A stretch of DNA of 64,000 bases from contig NZ_AEYF01000045.1 in NCBI RefSeq assembly GCF_000292525.1, positions 496,001 through 560,000 of the forward strand, in the 5' to 3' direction. Of this stretch, positions 53,595 to 62,259 are shown piece after piece; within the stretch, counting starts at the first letter, position 1; the number at the start of each line of letters is the position of its first letter. The notes under the pieces are model-generated. The model was not told where the DNA came from, did no database searches, and worked only from the letters and a program-made list of their open reading frames with translations. This DNA is from Rhizobium sp. CCGE 510 (GTDB lineage Bacteria; Pseudomonadota; Alphaproteobacteria; Rhizobiales; Rhizobiaceae). Made by a program: the position numbers and the translations under genes.

Positions 53595-54314
53595 ATGAAT
53601 TCTCAGTTCGCCTCCACATTCGGCCTGACCGCACCCGGCTTTCCAGTCGCGGCCGGCAGCACCGTCCAGCGGGTCTACGATGATCTGCGAAAGCGCATCA
53701 TCACCATTCAGCTGCCTCCGGACACGACGCTATCGCGCAGTGAGCTTACGGAGACCTATGAGGTCAGCCAAACTCCCATTCGTGACGCGTTACAGCTTCT
53801 CAAACAGGAAGGCCTGGTTCGGATTTACCCGCAATCCCGCACCGTGGTGACCAGGATAGACGTCCTGCAAATCTACGAGGCGCATTTCCTTCGCGTCGCG
53901 CTGGAATCGGAGGTCTGCCGCCGCCTCGCGACCGATCCGGATCCGGACCCGAGCGTCATCACACGCGCCCGCTCGATCATCAAAATGCAGTCGGCCGTGG
54001 CCGACGACGTCGATCAGATTGCCATCTTCCAGGAACTCGACGAACTCTTCCACCAGACCTTGTTCGCAGGCGCCAAGCGCAGCAGCCTGCACCAACTGGT
54101 TCGCGAGCGGTCCGGCCATCTCGAGCGCATTCGACGTCTGCACCTGCCCGAAAAGGGCAAGATCATGAGCATCCTCGACGGTCACCACGCCATCATCGAC
54201 GCGATTGCCGCCCGCGACGAACAGGGGGCTGTCGACGCGGTCCGCGAGCATCTCAGCCGCACCGTTGCAAAAGTCGAAGACCTCAGGAAGGAATTCCCGG
54301 ACTACTTCGTCTGA
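53595..54314 (+). CDS. GntR-family regulator (FCD type) of the aldarate regulon
   Basis: A 239-residue regulator. The winged helix (about residues 23-90) includes TVQRVYDDLRKRIITIQLPPDTTLSRSELTETYEVSQTPIRDALQLLKQEGLV. The FCD domain holds FHQTLFAGA and the later HHAIIDAIAARD and EHLSRTVAKVE segments with metal-type His. ATG 53595 is ten bases after AAAGGA, while TTG 53586 is too close to it. It is divergent from the dehydratase operon; the 14-bp palindrome between them recurs upstream of three other units, so it is the probable controller of all four. Confidence 0.9.
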   Translation: MNSQFASTFGLTAPGFPVAAGSTVQRVYDDLRKRIITIQLPPDTTLSRSELTETYEVSQTPIRDALQLLKQEGLVRIYPQSRTVVTRIDVLQIYEAHFLRVALESEVCRRLATDPDPDPSVITRARSIIKMQSAVADDVDQIAIFQELDELFHQTLFAGAKRSSLHQLVRERSGHLERIRRLHLPEKGKIMSILDGHHAIIDAIAARDEQGAVDAVREHLSRTVAKVEDLRKEFPDYFV

Positions 54315-54343
54315 ACCTGCCGCGCCGCGGGTTTCCGCCGGGA

Positions 54344-55291
54344 TCAATTGACCGGCGTCAGCAGCGGCCTGCCTGCGAAGAAGGCGGCAAGGTTGTCGAG
54401 CGTCAATTGCGCCATCCTGTCGCGCGTCTCCTCGGTGCCGCTGGCGTGATGGGGATAGAGCACGACATTGTCGAGTGCTGCGAAATGCCGATCGGGATTG
54501 GGCTCGTTGAGATAGACATCGATGCCGGCCGACGCGATCCGCCTTTCCTGCAAGGCCCGGATCAATGCCGGCTCATCGACCACGGTGCCGCGGGCAATGT
54601 TGATAAAGCTGCCAGCCGGTCCGAGCGCGTTCAACACAGCAGCCGAAATCAACCCTTCGGTCGAGGCCCCGCCCGGCGTCGCCACGATCAGAATATCGGC
54701 CCAGTCAGCCAGTTTTACCGGCTCGTCGAAATAGGCAAAATCGTTACCGGCTTTTTTCGTCCGCCCGCAATAGCCGACCGTCAGCCCGACAGCTTCGCAT
54801 CGTCTGGCAATCGCCATGCCTATACGGCCGAGGCCAACGATCCCGGCTCTCTTGCCCGACGTCGATGTCGTCAGCGGCATCATGCCCTTCTGCCCCCAGT
54901 CGCCGGAGCGCACATAGCGATCACCTTCCGGCAGGCGCCGGCGTGCCGCCAGCATCAGCAGCAGCGCCATGTCGGCAACGTCGTCGCAAAGCACCTCGGA
55001 TGTGTTGGTGAGCTTGATGCCGCGCCGCGTCATCGCCTCGACGTCCATTTGGTCGTAGCCGGCCGAGGAGCAGGCGGCCAGCTTCAACGCCGGCAGTTGC
55101 GACAGCAGGGCTTCGTCGATGGTGACATGGCCGTTGCAGACCAGGGCCGTGCAGATCGGGCCGGCTTTCTGCAGCAGAGCATCCCGTTCCCCTCCTTCTG
55201 CAAGATCCAGCCGGTGCAGCGTATAGGTTTCCGCCAGCATCGCCATCTGACGGGGCCGGAGCGGATAGGCGACGATGACATCGGGCTTCAT
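54344..55291 (-). CDS. D-isomer-specific 2-hydroxyacid dehydrogenase
   Basis: A 315-residue NAD(P)-dependent dehydrogenase. The Rossmann motif is GIVGLGRIGMAIARRCEAVG, the catalytic Arg is in NIARGTVVDEPAL and the His in YPHHASGTEETRDRM, and the Glu lies between them (NEPNPDRHF region). It most likely reduces glyoxylate, hydroxypyruvate or another 2-keto acid. Its start overlaps the double ATPase gene by 4 bp, so it is made with the transporter. Confidence 0.88.
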   Translation of the reverse strand: MKPDVIVAYPLRPRQMAMLAETYTLHRLDLAEGGERDALLQKAGPICTALVCNGHVTIDEALLSQLPALKLAACSSAGYDQMDVEAMTRRGIKLTNTSEVLCDDVADMALLLMLAARRRLPEGDRYVRSGDWGQKGMMPLTTSTSGKRAGIVGLGRIGMAIARRCEAVGLTVGYCGRTKKAGNDFAYFDEPVKLADWADILIVATPGGASTEGLISAAVLNALGPAGSFINIARGTVVDEPALIRALQERRIASAGIDVYLNEPNPDRHFAALDNVVLYPHHASGTEETRDRMAQLTLDNLAAFFAGRPLLTPVN

Positions 55292-56922
55292 GCGGGAACG
55301 AGTCCTTCCTCTGTTCGACGTGCGGCGCGTCGGGTGGCCTGGACCTCCGGATCGGGATCGAGGCTGGCAGCAAGTAGCGCCTGGGTGTAGGGGTGGGAGG
55401 GCGCGTCGAAGATCTGGGCCACCGGCCCCTCCTCGACGATCTCGCCGGCCTTCATGACGATGACACGATCGGCGAAGTCCCGAACCACCGGCAGGTCGTG
55501 TGCGATGAAAAGGTAGGACAGGCCGAATTCGCGACGCAGGCCCTCGAGCAAGGCAATCACCTGTGCCTGGATCGACACGTCGAGCGCTGAAACCGCCTCA
55601 TCGCAGATGATCAGTTTCGGCTCCATCGCCAGCGCGCGGGCAATGGCGATGCGCTGGCGCTGCCCACCGGAAAACTGATGTGGATACCGGTCCGCCATAT
55701 CCGGTTTCAGACCAACCTTGACCAGCAACTCGGCCACTCTCTCCTTCCATTTCGCCTTCGGCAGGATATCGGGGTGAATGACCCATGCCTCGGAGATCAG
55801 CCTGAATACGGTCATTCTCGGATTGAGCGACTGGGTCGGATCCTGAAAGACCATCTGCAAATCGCGACGCAGCCCGAATATTTCCCTGGGGCTCATCGCA
55901 AGCAGATCCTTGCCGCGGTAGAGCACCTGGCCCTCCTGCGGATCGTCGAGGCGAACGATCGCCCGGGCAAGCGTCGACTTGCCGGAACCACTTTCGCCGA
56001 CAACTGCAACCGTTTCGCCGGGCATGATAACAAGGTTCACGCCTCTCAGCGCCTGGAAAGCGCCGAAACTCTTCTTCAAGCCGATGGCCCGTAGCAGCGG
56101 TTCGCCCTGTCGGCCTCGGTCTTGCGCCATCGCGCCCTTCCCGGGTGCGGCAGCAATCAGCTTCTTCGTATAGGGGTTCTGCGGGTTGCTATAGACTTCG
56201 GCGGCATTGCCGGTTTCGACGACGCAGCCGGAATTCATCACCACGACCCGGTTGGCGATCTCGGCAACGACGCCGAGATCATGCGTGATCAGCAACAGGC
56301 CCATTCCGGTTTCCTGCTGCAATTCCTGCAGAAGTTCGAGCACCTGTGCCTGCACCGTAACATCAAGCGCGGTGGTCGGTTCATCGGCAATCAGGATGTC
56401 GGGCTTGCAGGCGATCGCCATGGCGATCATCAGACGCTGCCGCTGGCCGCCGGAGAACTGGAAAGGATACTTTCGCATCGCCGCCTGCGGATCGGTGATG
56501 CCCACTCGCGCCATGAGTTCGAGCGCCCTGGCACGGGCGTGCTCGGCGGACTGACCATGCGTGGTCATCATTTCGGTGATTTGCCAGCCGACGGTGTAGA
56601 CCGGATTGAGATGCGCCAGCGGGTCCTGAAAGATCATGGCGATCTTCGCGCCGTTGATCGACCGCCGCTCCTCAGGCGTCATTTTCAGCATATCGCGCCC
56701 ATTGAGGAGGATGGTGCCGCTGGTGATCTTGCCGGGTGGCATATCGATCAGGTTCATGATCGCCGAGGCGGACACCGACTTGCCGGAACCGCTTTCCCCG
56801 AGGATTGCCAGTGTCTCGCCGCGATCGAGATGCCAGCTGACGTCCTGCACTGCCTTGACGGTGCCGCTGAGGGTGTGGAATTCGACCGAGAGGTCACGGA
56901 CTTCCAAAAGATGTTCAGCCAT
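55288..56922 (-). CDS. Peptide/opine-type ABC importer, fused double ATPase (DppD-DppF)
   Basis: A 544-residue protein with two ATPase domains. The first has Walker A GESGSGKS near residue 41, signature FSGGQRQRLMIAMA and LIADEPTTALD. The second has GESGSGKS near 315, signature FSGGQRQRIAIARALA and LIICDEAVSALD. It drives the two permeases encoded upstream. The start overlaps the DppC-type gene by 8 bp. No binding protein is encoded in this operon; operator sharing points to the one at 45.6-47.1 kb. Confidence 0.92.
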   Translation of the reverse strand: MAEHLLEVRDLSVEFHTLSGTVKAVQDVSWHLDRGETLAILGESGSGKSVSASAIMNLIDMPPGKITSGTILLNGRDMLKMTPEERRSINGAKIAMIFQDPLAHLNPVYTVGWQITEMMTTHGQSAEHARARALELMARVGITDPQAAMRKYPFQFSGGQRQRLMIAMAIACKPDILIADEPTTALDVTVQAQVLELLQELQQETGMGLLLITHDLGVVAEIANRVVVMNSGCVVETGNAAEVYSNPQNPYTKKLIAAAPGKGAMAQDRGRQGEPLLRAIGLKKSFGAFQALRGVNLVIMPGETVAVVGESGSGKSTLARAIVRLDDPQEGQVLYRGKDLLAMSPREIFGLRRDLQMVFQDPTQSLNPRMTVFRLISEAWVIHPDILPKAKWKERVAELLVKVGLKPDMADRYPHQFSGGQRQRIAIARALAMEPKLIICDEAVSALDVSIQAQVIALLEGLRREFGLSYLFIAHDLPVVRDFADRVIVMKAGEIVEEGPVAQIFDAPSHPYTQALLAASLDPDPEVQATRRAARRTEEGLVPA

Positions 56923-57841
56923 TTTTCCTGTCCCTCATTTCAAGGCGCCAGCGTTGCGTCGGATCGAGCGCGATGCGCAGCCAATTCGACAGAAGGTTGA
57001 GCGACAGCGTCGTCAGGATGATTGCAAGGCCCGGCCAAAAGGACAGCCACCAGGCATTGGTGAGATAAGGCCGCCCCTGAGCAACCATGAGGCCCCAGGT
57101 GATCTCAGGCGCCTGAATGCCGATCCCAAGGAACGACAGCGAGGATTCCGCCAGCATGACGAAGGCGAAATCAAGCGTGGCAATGGTGACCAGCGTCGGA
57201 AAGATCACCGGCAGGATGTGATGGAAGACGATGCGCCGGGACGATGCGCCCATGACCTTCGCCGCCTGCACGAACATCCGTTCGCGCACTTCCAGCACTT
57301 CGGCGCGGGTGGTGCGCAGATAGATGGGAATACGGGTGATCGCCAGGACAAGGACAATATTGGTGACCGAGGGTTCGAGCATATAGAGCACGATCACCGC
57401 CAGAAGCAGCGACGGAAAGGACATAATCACGTCGCCGAGACGCATGATCCATTGAGCGGCGGATGAACGGCTGTAACCCGCCACCAATCCGAGCGCCGTG
57501 CCAACGACAGAGGATGCAAGCACCGCAGCTGCGGCAACCAGGATGGTGTTTTGCGCCGCCACGACGACGCGGGCAAGAAGCGGCCTGCCCAGCGCATCGG
57601 CGCCCAGGACATAAAGCCATCCGCGGGTGATATCGAAGGGCGGCGCGTTTCGGCCCCGCAGGTTCTGCTTGGTGGCTATGCCCTCCAGCAGGAACGGGCC
57701 AAACAGCGCACAGAGAAGAACAATCAAGAGGAATAGAGCGGCGAAGAAAGCCAGCTTGTCCGCCCACAGCATGGCCAGCCAACGCCCAATCGGGCCACTC
57801 GGTTTTTTCTCGATCAGGATTTGTGTGTCGGTCATCGCCAT
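56915..57841 (-). CDS. ABC importer permease, DppC type
   Basis: A 308-residue permease with the first helix FFAALFLLIVLLCALFGPFLL, then VLGADALGRPLLARVVVAA. The coupling loop is RIPIYLRTTRAEVLEVRERMFVQAAKVMGASS. ATG 57841 or 57835 may start it; neither has an ideal ribosome site, as expected for translation linked to the preceding gene 3 bp away. It pairs with the DppB-type protein. Confidence 0.9.
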   Translation of the reverse strand: MAMTDTQILIEKKPSGPIGRWLAMLWADKLAFFAALFLLIVLLCALFGPFLLEGIATKQNLRGRNAPPFDITRGWLYVLGADALGRPLLARVVVAAQNTILVAAAAVLASSVVGTALGLVAGYSRSSAAQWIMRLGDVIMSFPSLLLAVIVLYMLEPSVTNIVLVLAITRIPIYLRTTRAEVLEVRERMFVQAAKVMGASSRRIVFHHILPVIFPTLVTIATLDFAFVMLAESSLSFLGIGIQAPEITWGLMVAQGRPYLTNAWWLSFWPGLAIILTTLSLNLLSNWLRIALDPTQRWRLEMRDRKNG

Positions 57842-57844
57842 CGC

Positions 57845-58759
57845 TCAATACCGGATACGCGGATCGAGCAGCGCATAGGCGATGTCGATCAACAGGTTCA
57901 TGATGAAGATCGCCAACGCCGAGACCATGATGACGGCCAGCACGACGGCGAAATCGCGAAGCAGGATGGAATCGATCATCAGCTTGCCGATTCCAGGAAA
58001 ACCGAACACCGTCTCAACGACGACCGCACCGTTCAAGATGGCCGCCGCCTGGTCGCCGATGACAGTAATCACCGGCAGCATGGCGTTGCGCAGCCCGTGA
58101 ACGAAGATAATCGAGTTCGACCGGACGCCCTTGGCGCGCGCCGTCTTCACATAGGCAGAAGACAGGACACTGATCATCGAGCCACGCACCACTTGAAGGA
58201 TCAGGCCGAAGGGCCGAATGAACAGCACGCTGACCGGCAGGACCCAGTGCCAGGCGGTTCCCGTTCCTGACGTCGGAAGGACGTGCAGTTTGACGGCGAA
58301 AATGACGATTGCCACGATGGCAAGCCAGAAATCCGGGGCCGCAGCGCCGATCAGCGAGAAGAAAGTAGCAAGACGGTCGAATACGCCACCGACGCGAAAT
58401 GCTGCAAGCGACCCAATGACGATCGCAGCGACCGTGACCAGCGCCATGGTGATGGCTGCCAGCCAGAAGGTCCAGACGAAGGCCTCCAGCACGACATCCA
58501 TGGCAGGACGGGCTTGGCGCAGCGACTGACCGAAGTTGCCCTGGGCGAGATCTGCGACATAGCGGCCGAACTGGATAATCAATGGGTCGTTGAACCCGTT
58601 CATCTCACGGAATTGCTGGCGCATTTCCGTGGTCGCATCGATCGGCAGATAGAGGTCCGTCGGGTCGCCGGTCAGACGGGACAGGAAGAATACGATGACG
58701 ATAAGCACCACGAGCGATACGCCGCTGGCGATCGCGCGTTTGCCGATGAAACTTTTCAT
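57845..58759 (-). CDS. ABC importer permease, DppB type
   Basis: A 304-residue permease. The first helix is ASGVSLVVLIVIVFFLSRLTGDPTDLYL, and the coupling loop is YVKTARAKGVRSNSIIFVHGLRNAMLP. It is the first gene of the importer operon. GGAGGAGTGGC precedes ATG 58759, and a promoter carrying regulon operator 3 lies about 86 bp upstream. Confidence 0.91.
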   Translation of the reverse strand: MKSFIGKRAIASGVSLVVLIVIVFFLSRLTGDPTDLYLPIDATTEMRQQFREMNGFNDPLIIQFGRYVADLAQGNFGQSLRQARPAMDVVLEAFVWTFWLAAITMALVTVAAIVIGSLAAFRVGGVFDRLATFFSLIGAAAPDFWLAIVAIVIFAVKLHVLPTSGTGTAWHWVLPVSVLFIRPFGLILQVVRGSMISVLSSAYVKTARAKGVRSNSIIFVHGLRNAMLPVITVIGDQAAAILNGAVVVETVFGFPGIGKLMIDSILLRDFAVVLAVIMVSALAIFIMNLLIDIAYALLDPRIRY

Positions 58760-58838
58760 GCCACTCCTCCCGAGTGAAAATCCTTACGGACCGTCAGGTC
58801 AGATCTTCATGTGTTGCGATCCGCTCGCCATGCCATGA

Positions 58839-58872
58839 ACTGAAATATTAGTTCATCTAGAATTTTTGTGAA
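58839..58872 (-). promoter_or_regulatory. Importer promoter with regulon operator 3
   Basis: Operator ACTGAAATATTAGT (58839-58852) lies inside longer arms TGAACT/AGTTCA (58837-58854). On the minus strand it contains the -10 TAATAT (58850-58845), 16 bp from the -35 TTCACA (58872-58867). Repressor bound here would cover the -10. Confidence 0.72.
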
Positions 58873-58889
58873 CCCCTATTCTCAAATCG

Positions 58890-59765
58890 TCAGCTTTTAT
58901 CAACCGGCGGCTTCCGTCGCCACGCCATACCACCCGTACCAATGATGGTCGCGCCAATGATAACTGCCGCACCGATCCATGTCTGCGCCGCCGGCACCTC
59001 CGAGAAAAACAAGAAGGCCATCAGCGCCACGACCGGAAGCCGGAGAAAGTCGAGCGGCGCCAGAACGCTTGCGGGTGCCATGCCGAAGGCACGCGTGATC
59101 AACGTCATGTTGAGTGCGCCGAGCGCCCCTTGCATGGCGAGCAGCCCGAGTTGGCTCCAGCTCGGCATCGACCAGACCGGCAGCATGACGACTAGGCCAA
59201 GCGGCACCGTCGTGATCAGATTCCATGCAACCAGCCGGTCCGCGCTGTCCCTCAACGCCATCCGCCGCAGCATCAACTGGCTTGCCGCCGTCAAGACCGC
59301 TCCTGCCAGCGCAAAAAGTAGCCATTGATCGAAACTGGACGCTCCGGGCCGAATGATGATCAGCACGCCGATAAGGCCAGCTGCGATGCCCGCGACGCTG
59401 GCCAGGCCGACATGTTCCTTGAGCACGAGCCAAGCACCAAGAACGAGAAAAATCGGCATGGTGAAATTGATCGCCGTGGCATCGGCCAGTGGCGCGTGCG
59501 CAAAGGCGATGAACAAGGCGACCAGTGAGGCAAGCTTCAGACCCGCACGCACGGCATGCAGAACACGATAGGGAGAGGCTTTCAGACAAACCTGGGACAC
59601 GATCCACGGCGAGACGACAAGAAGCCCGAAAAACGATCGGAAGAAGCCGATCATCAAGGGATGCACGTCACCGGCCAGCAAGCGGACGATGATGGCGTCA
59701 AGACTGTTCAAAACGGCGGCGGCCACCATCATGCAGACGGCAAGGCCGGTGCGACCGGGCAGCAT
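58890..59765 (-). CDS. EamA/DMT-family transporter under aldarate-regulon control
   Basis: A 291-residue inner-membrane carrier with two EamA repeats and about ten helices (AVCMMVAAAVLNSLDAIIVRLLAG at the start, ASVLAPLDFLRLPVVALMAFLFFSEVP at the end of the second repeat). ATG 59765 follows AGGAGA; the frame to 59855 crosses the operator. It lies next to the binding-protein-less importer but has its own operator copy. It may export excess acid or a pathway intermediate; the substrate is unknown. Confidence 0.87.
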   Translation of the reverse strand: MLPGRTGLAVCMMVAAAVLNSLDAIIVRLLAGDVHPLMIGFFRSFFGLLVVSPWIVSQVCLKASPYRVLHAVRAGLKLASLVALFIAFAHAPLADATAINFTMPIFLVLGAWLVLKEHVGLASVAGIAAGLIGVLIIIRPGASSFDQWLLFALAGAVLTAASQLMLRRMALRDSADRLVAWNLITTVPLGLVVMLPVWSMPSWSQLGLLAMQGALGALNMTLITRAFGMAPASVLAPLDFLRLPVVALMAFLFFSEVPAAQTWIGAAVIIGATIIGTGGMAWRRKPPVDKS

Positions 59766-59851
59766 CGCGCTTCTCCTAACTGATTGAATGAAATTATGCC
59801 CTAGGAGCGTAGGTCTTATCCCGCCCAAATAGCTGCCGTCCATACTAAAAT

Positions 59852-59865
59852 ACAAATATATTAGT
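59852..59865. promoter_or_regulatory. Regulon operator 4 (EamA gene)
   Basis: ACAAATATATTAGT differs from ACTRRTATAYYAGT at one base and contains TAATAT on the minus strand. Wider arms ATACTAA (59842-59848) and TTAGTAT (59861-59867) flank it. It lies 87 bp upstream of the EamA start. Confidence 0.55.
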
Positions 59866-60013
59866 ATAAACCAGACGCAGATGGCCGCTGTTTTTCAATT
59901 GGGATTTTGGGGGACATGTCCGGGAGGTCGCAAGCCCGCATCTATGAGGTCCGAGCCCGACCAAAAGCCGACTACCTTAATTCCGGGAAAGGAATCCGTT
60001 TCCTGGGATTGCT

Positions 60014-60175
60014 CTAAAACTCGTCGCTGCGTCGCCTCACAGCATCCTTCAGAGCTACCATATGCCTTCGCCGTTCCAGCACGTAGTCGGCATATCCGAC
60101 GCAGATGAACAGCAACGTCGGACCGGCGTAGACGATAATCACAGCCAATGCGATAAGGATGAATGCGCTCGTCAT
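60014..60175 (-). CDS. Small membrane protein, 53 aa
   Basis: A short frame from ATG 60175 to TAG 60014-60016. It encodes one strong membrane helix (FILIALAVIIVYAGPTLLFICVG) and then a basic cytoplasmic tail (DYVLERRRHMVALKDAVRRRSDEF). A second in-frame ATG at 60190 would add five residues. Composition and helix-then-basic-tail order look like a genuine small membrane protein. No family is recognised. Confidence 0.5.
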   Translation of the reverse strand: MTSAFILIALAVIIVYAGPTLLFICVGYADYVLERRRHMVALKDAVRRRSDEF

Positions 60176-60367
60176 GGTCTTATGTTCCATCGATATTGGT
60201 CGCGCCGCGTGTGAATCGGCGAAAGCGGACGAGGATTCATCTCGGTGATCCCTGTCCCTATTCCTTCAAATTCGCCGGCTCCGTATTCGTTCCCTCCCCG
60301 ATCGATTACATCCGCGCGGCAGGCCCGATCGAACGACAATCACGAAGCGGACGGCTTGCTCGAACTC

Positions 60368-62233
60368 TCACTTGCGCTGCCTTTCCTCCTGCATTGCCGC
60401 CGCCACGCGTCTAAGCAGCGGTCTCGACAGCAGGTCCTCCAGCAAAACCGACAGCTTCGGCTTCCAGTTCGGATAGCTGTCGCTGGTGCCCGGAATATTA
60501 GTCGGTTTTTTCTCGTCGGTGAGGTCGGCAAGCCGCACGGCGGCCAGAAGTGATGGAGTCCGAGCAATGAAACGGTAGGCGCCGACGGTCAGATCTTTCA
60601 GCGTCTCTTCGCTTGCCCTCGCCGCCGTGAGCCGGGGCGGCAGATCGAGGCCGGCGGCCTTGAAGACCGCTTTCAGGTATCTCCGCTCCCGCTTGCGGTG
60701 TTTGAGATGTTCTTGGGTGAGATCGGGCGGTACGATACCGTGTTCACAGCGGTCCTGAATATCGGCGCCGCGCCACCAGCCGGCAAGGGTCTGGTGGTCA
60801 TGCGTGGAAATGCAGGCGAGCGCGCGGACGGGATAGGCATCGGCAGGCTTGAAGCCCTTCTCGTCCTGTTCGTAGGAAAGGATCCGGTAGGAGAGAATGC
60901 CGGCGGCCGCCAGATCTTCCTGCAATCCCTCCGGAATCATTCCGAGGGACTCCCCGATCACGAGGCATCGGTGTTCGGCGGAAACTTCGGCGAGGATCTG
61001 CAGCAGCCGATCCTCGGGATAGCGGACATAAGCGCCGCTCTCCGGCCTGTCGCCCAATGGCACCAGGAAAAGGCGGCGGATTGCCGGCGCGTGGTCGATG
61101 CGAATGGCACCCGCGTACCGCATGGCAGTACCCACCATACGCCGATAGGGCGACATCTCACCTGCGGCGATTTTTGAAGGCAGGTATCCAGCAAGATGCC
61201 AGTCCTGGCCGTCGACGGCGAAGGGATCGGGAGGGCTGCCGATTGTGGCGGTTGATACGTAGACATCAGGCTCGCTCCACGTCGCCGAGCCGTCCACCGC
61301 TTCCCCGACGGCAAGATCAAGATAGAGCCCGATGCGCAGGCCGGCTTTGCGCGCCCGATCTGCCGCCTGCATCAATTGCCGGTGGGCGAGCCACTGCAGC
61401 CACATGTGAAAACGAACATCGTCTGGGTGCGCGCGTTCGAAATCGGTGACCGCGGCGCTGTCGACACGCTGAAACTCGGCTGGCCACCGTTGCCAGCGAG
61501 CGCCCGCACCGCGCTCGACCATGGAAAAGGAAAGGCATTCGAAAAGCGCATGCAGCCGCAGGCTGTCGCCGCCTTGCGCGACAAAGGCGTCGAAATCGGC
61601 CGGGCCGTCAGAGGCGGCCTTGCCACTGACGCGACCCTGTCGCCATGCCGACCAGAGATCATGAAGCGCTCCAAGCTTGGTTCGCGCGACGCCGATGTAA
61701 TCAACGAGATCGGATTGGCGAAGGCGTTCCAACTCTCGTTCGAGTTCGTGACTGTTGGTGAACCCCGGCACCTGGTCGACTGCGATATAGAGCGGGTTGA
61801 GATGCTGGCGGCTTGAGGGTTCATAGGGACTGCAGCGGTCGGGATCGGCGAGGAACGGCGCATGAAGCGGATTGAGGCCGATGAAATCGGCCCCGAGCGC
61901 CCCCGCCAGATCGGCGATATCGGCCAGATCCTGGAAGTCACCGATGCCCCAATTGCGCGTCGACCGGAGTTCGTAAAGCTGCAGGCTCACGCCCCAGACT
62001 CGTGTGTCGCACAGGAAATCCGGCAAAAACGACAATGGGATCTTCCTGCCGTCCGGCTTTGCTTTCCGCTGCGGCGCACCGGTCCCTTGATCGGCTGTCA
62101 ATTCGATATTCAATGCCGAGAGTATCTTACGCTTGGTCTCGGCGGAAATCGCCACTTCCCGGCTGTCGGGGCTGGGCCTGGTCGGGCTGATGCCGTGGAG
62201 GCGGGCGAGCTTGTCCAGCTCAGCGGGTGTCAT
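60368..62233 (-). CDS. malQ: 4-alpha-glucanotransferase (amylomaltase)
   Basis: A 621-residue GH77 enzyme. WGVSLQLYELRSTRNWGIGDFQDL and FIGLNPLHAPF are the usual entry motifs. Catalytic residues are the Asp in IRIDHAPAIRRLFLVP, the Glu in IGESLGMIPEG and the Asp in STHDHQTLAGWW. It moves maltodextrin segments between chains in the cytoplasm during glycogen or trehalose metabolism. ATG 62233 is preferred because GAGGAAGGG lies eight bases ahead; ATG 62263, overlapping the treZ stop as ATGA, is the alternative. Confidence 0.93.
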   Translation of the reverse strand: MTPAELDKLARLHGISPTRPSPDSREVAISAETKRKILSALNIELTADQGTGAPQRKAKPDGRKIPLSFLPDFLCDTRVWGVSLQLYELRSTRNWGIGDFQDLADIADLAGALGADFIGLNPLHAPFLADPDRCSPYEPSSRQHLNPLYIAVDQVPGFTNSHELERELERLRQSDLVDYIGVARTKLGALHDLWSAWRQGRVSGKAASDGPADFDAFVAQGGDSLRLHALFECLSFSMVERGAGARWQRWPAEFQRVDSAAVTDFERAHPDDVRFHMWLQWLAHRQLMQAADRARKAGLRIGLYLDLAVGEAVDGSATWSEPDVYVSTATIGSPPDPFAVDGQDWHLAGYLPSKIAAGEMSPYRRMVGTAMRYAGAIRIDHAPAIRRLFLVPLGDRPESGAYVRYPEDRLLQILAEVSAEHRCLVIGESLGMIPEGLQEDLAAAGILSYRILSYEQDEKGFKPADAYPVRALACISTHDHQTLAGWWRGADIQDRCEHGIVPPDLTQEHLKHRKRERRYLKAVFKAAGLDLPPRLTAARASEETLKDLTVGAYRFIARTPSLLAAVRLADLTDEKKPTNIPGTSDSYPNWKPKLSVLLEDLLSRPLLRRVAAAMQEERQRK

Positions 62234-62259
62234 CAGTCGATCCCTTCCTCGCACCGCCG

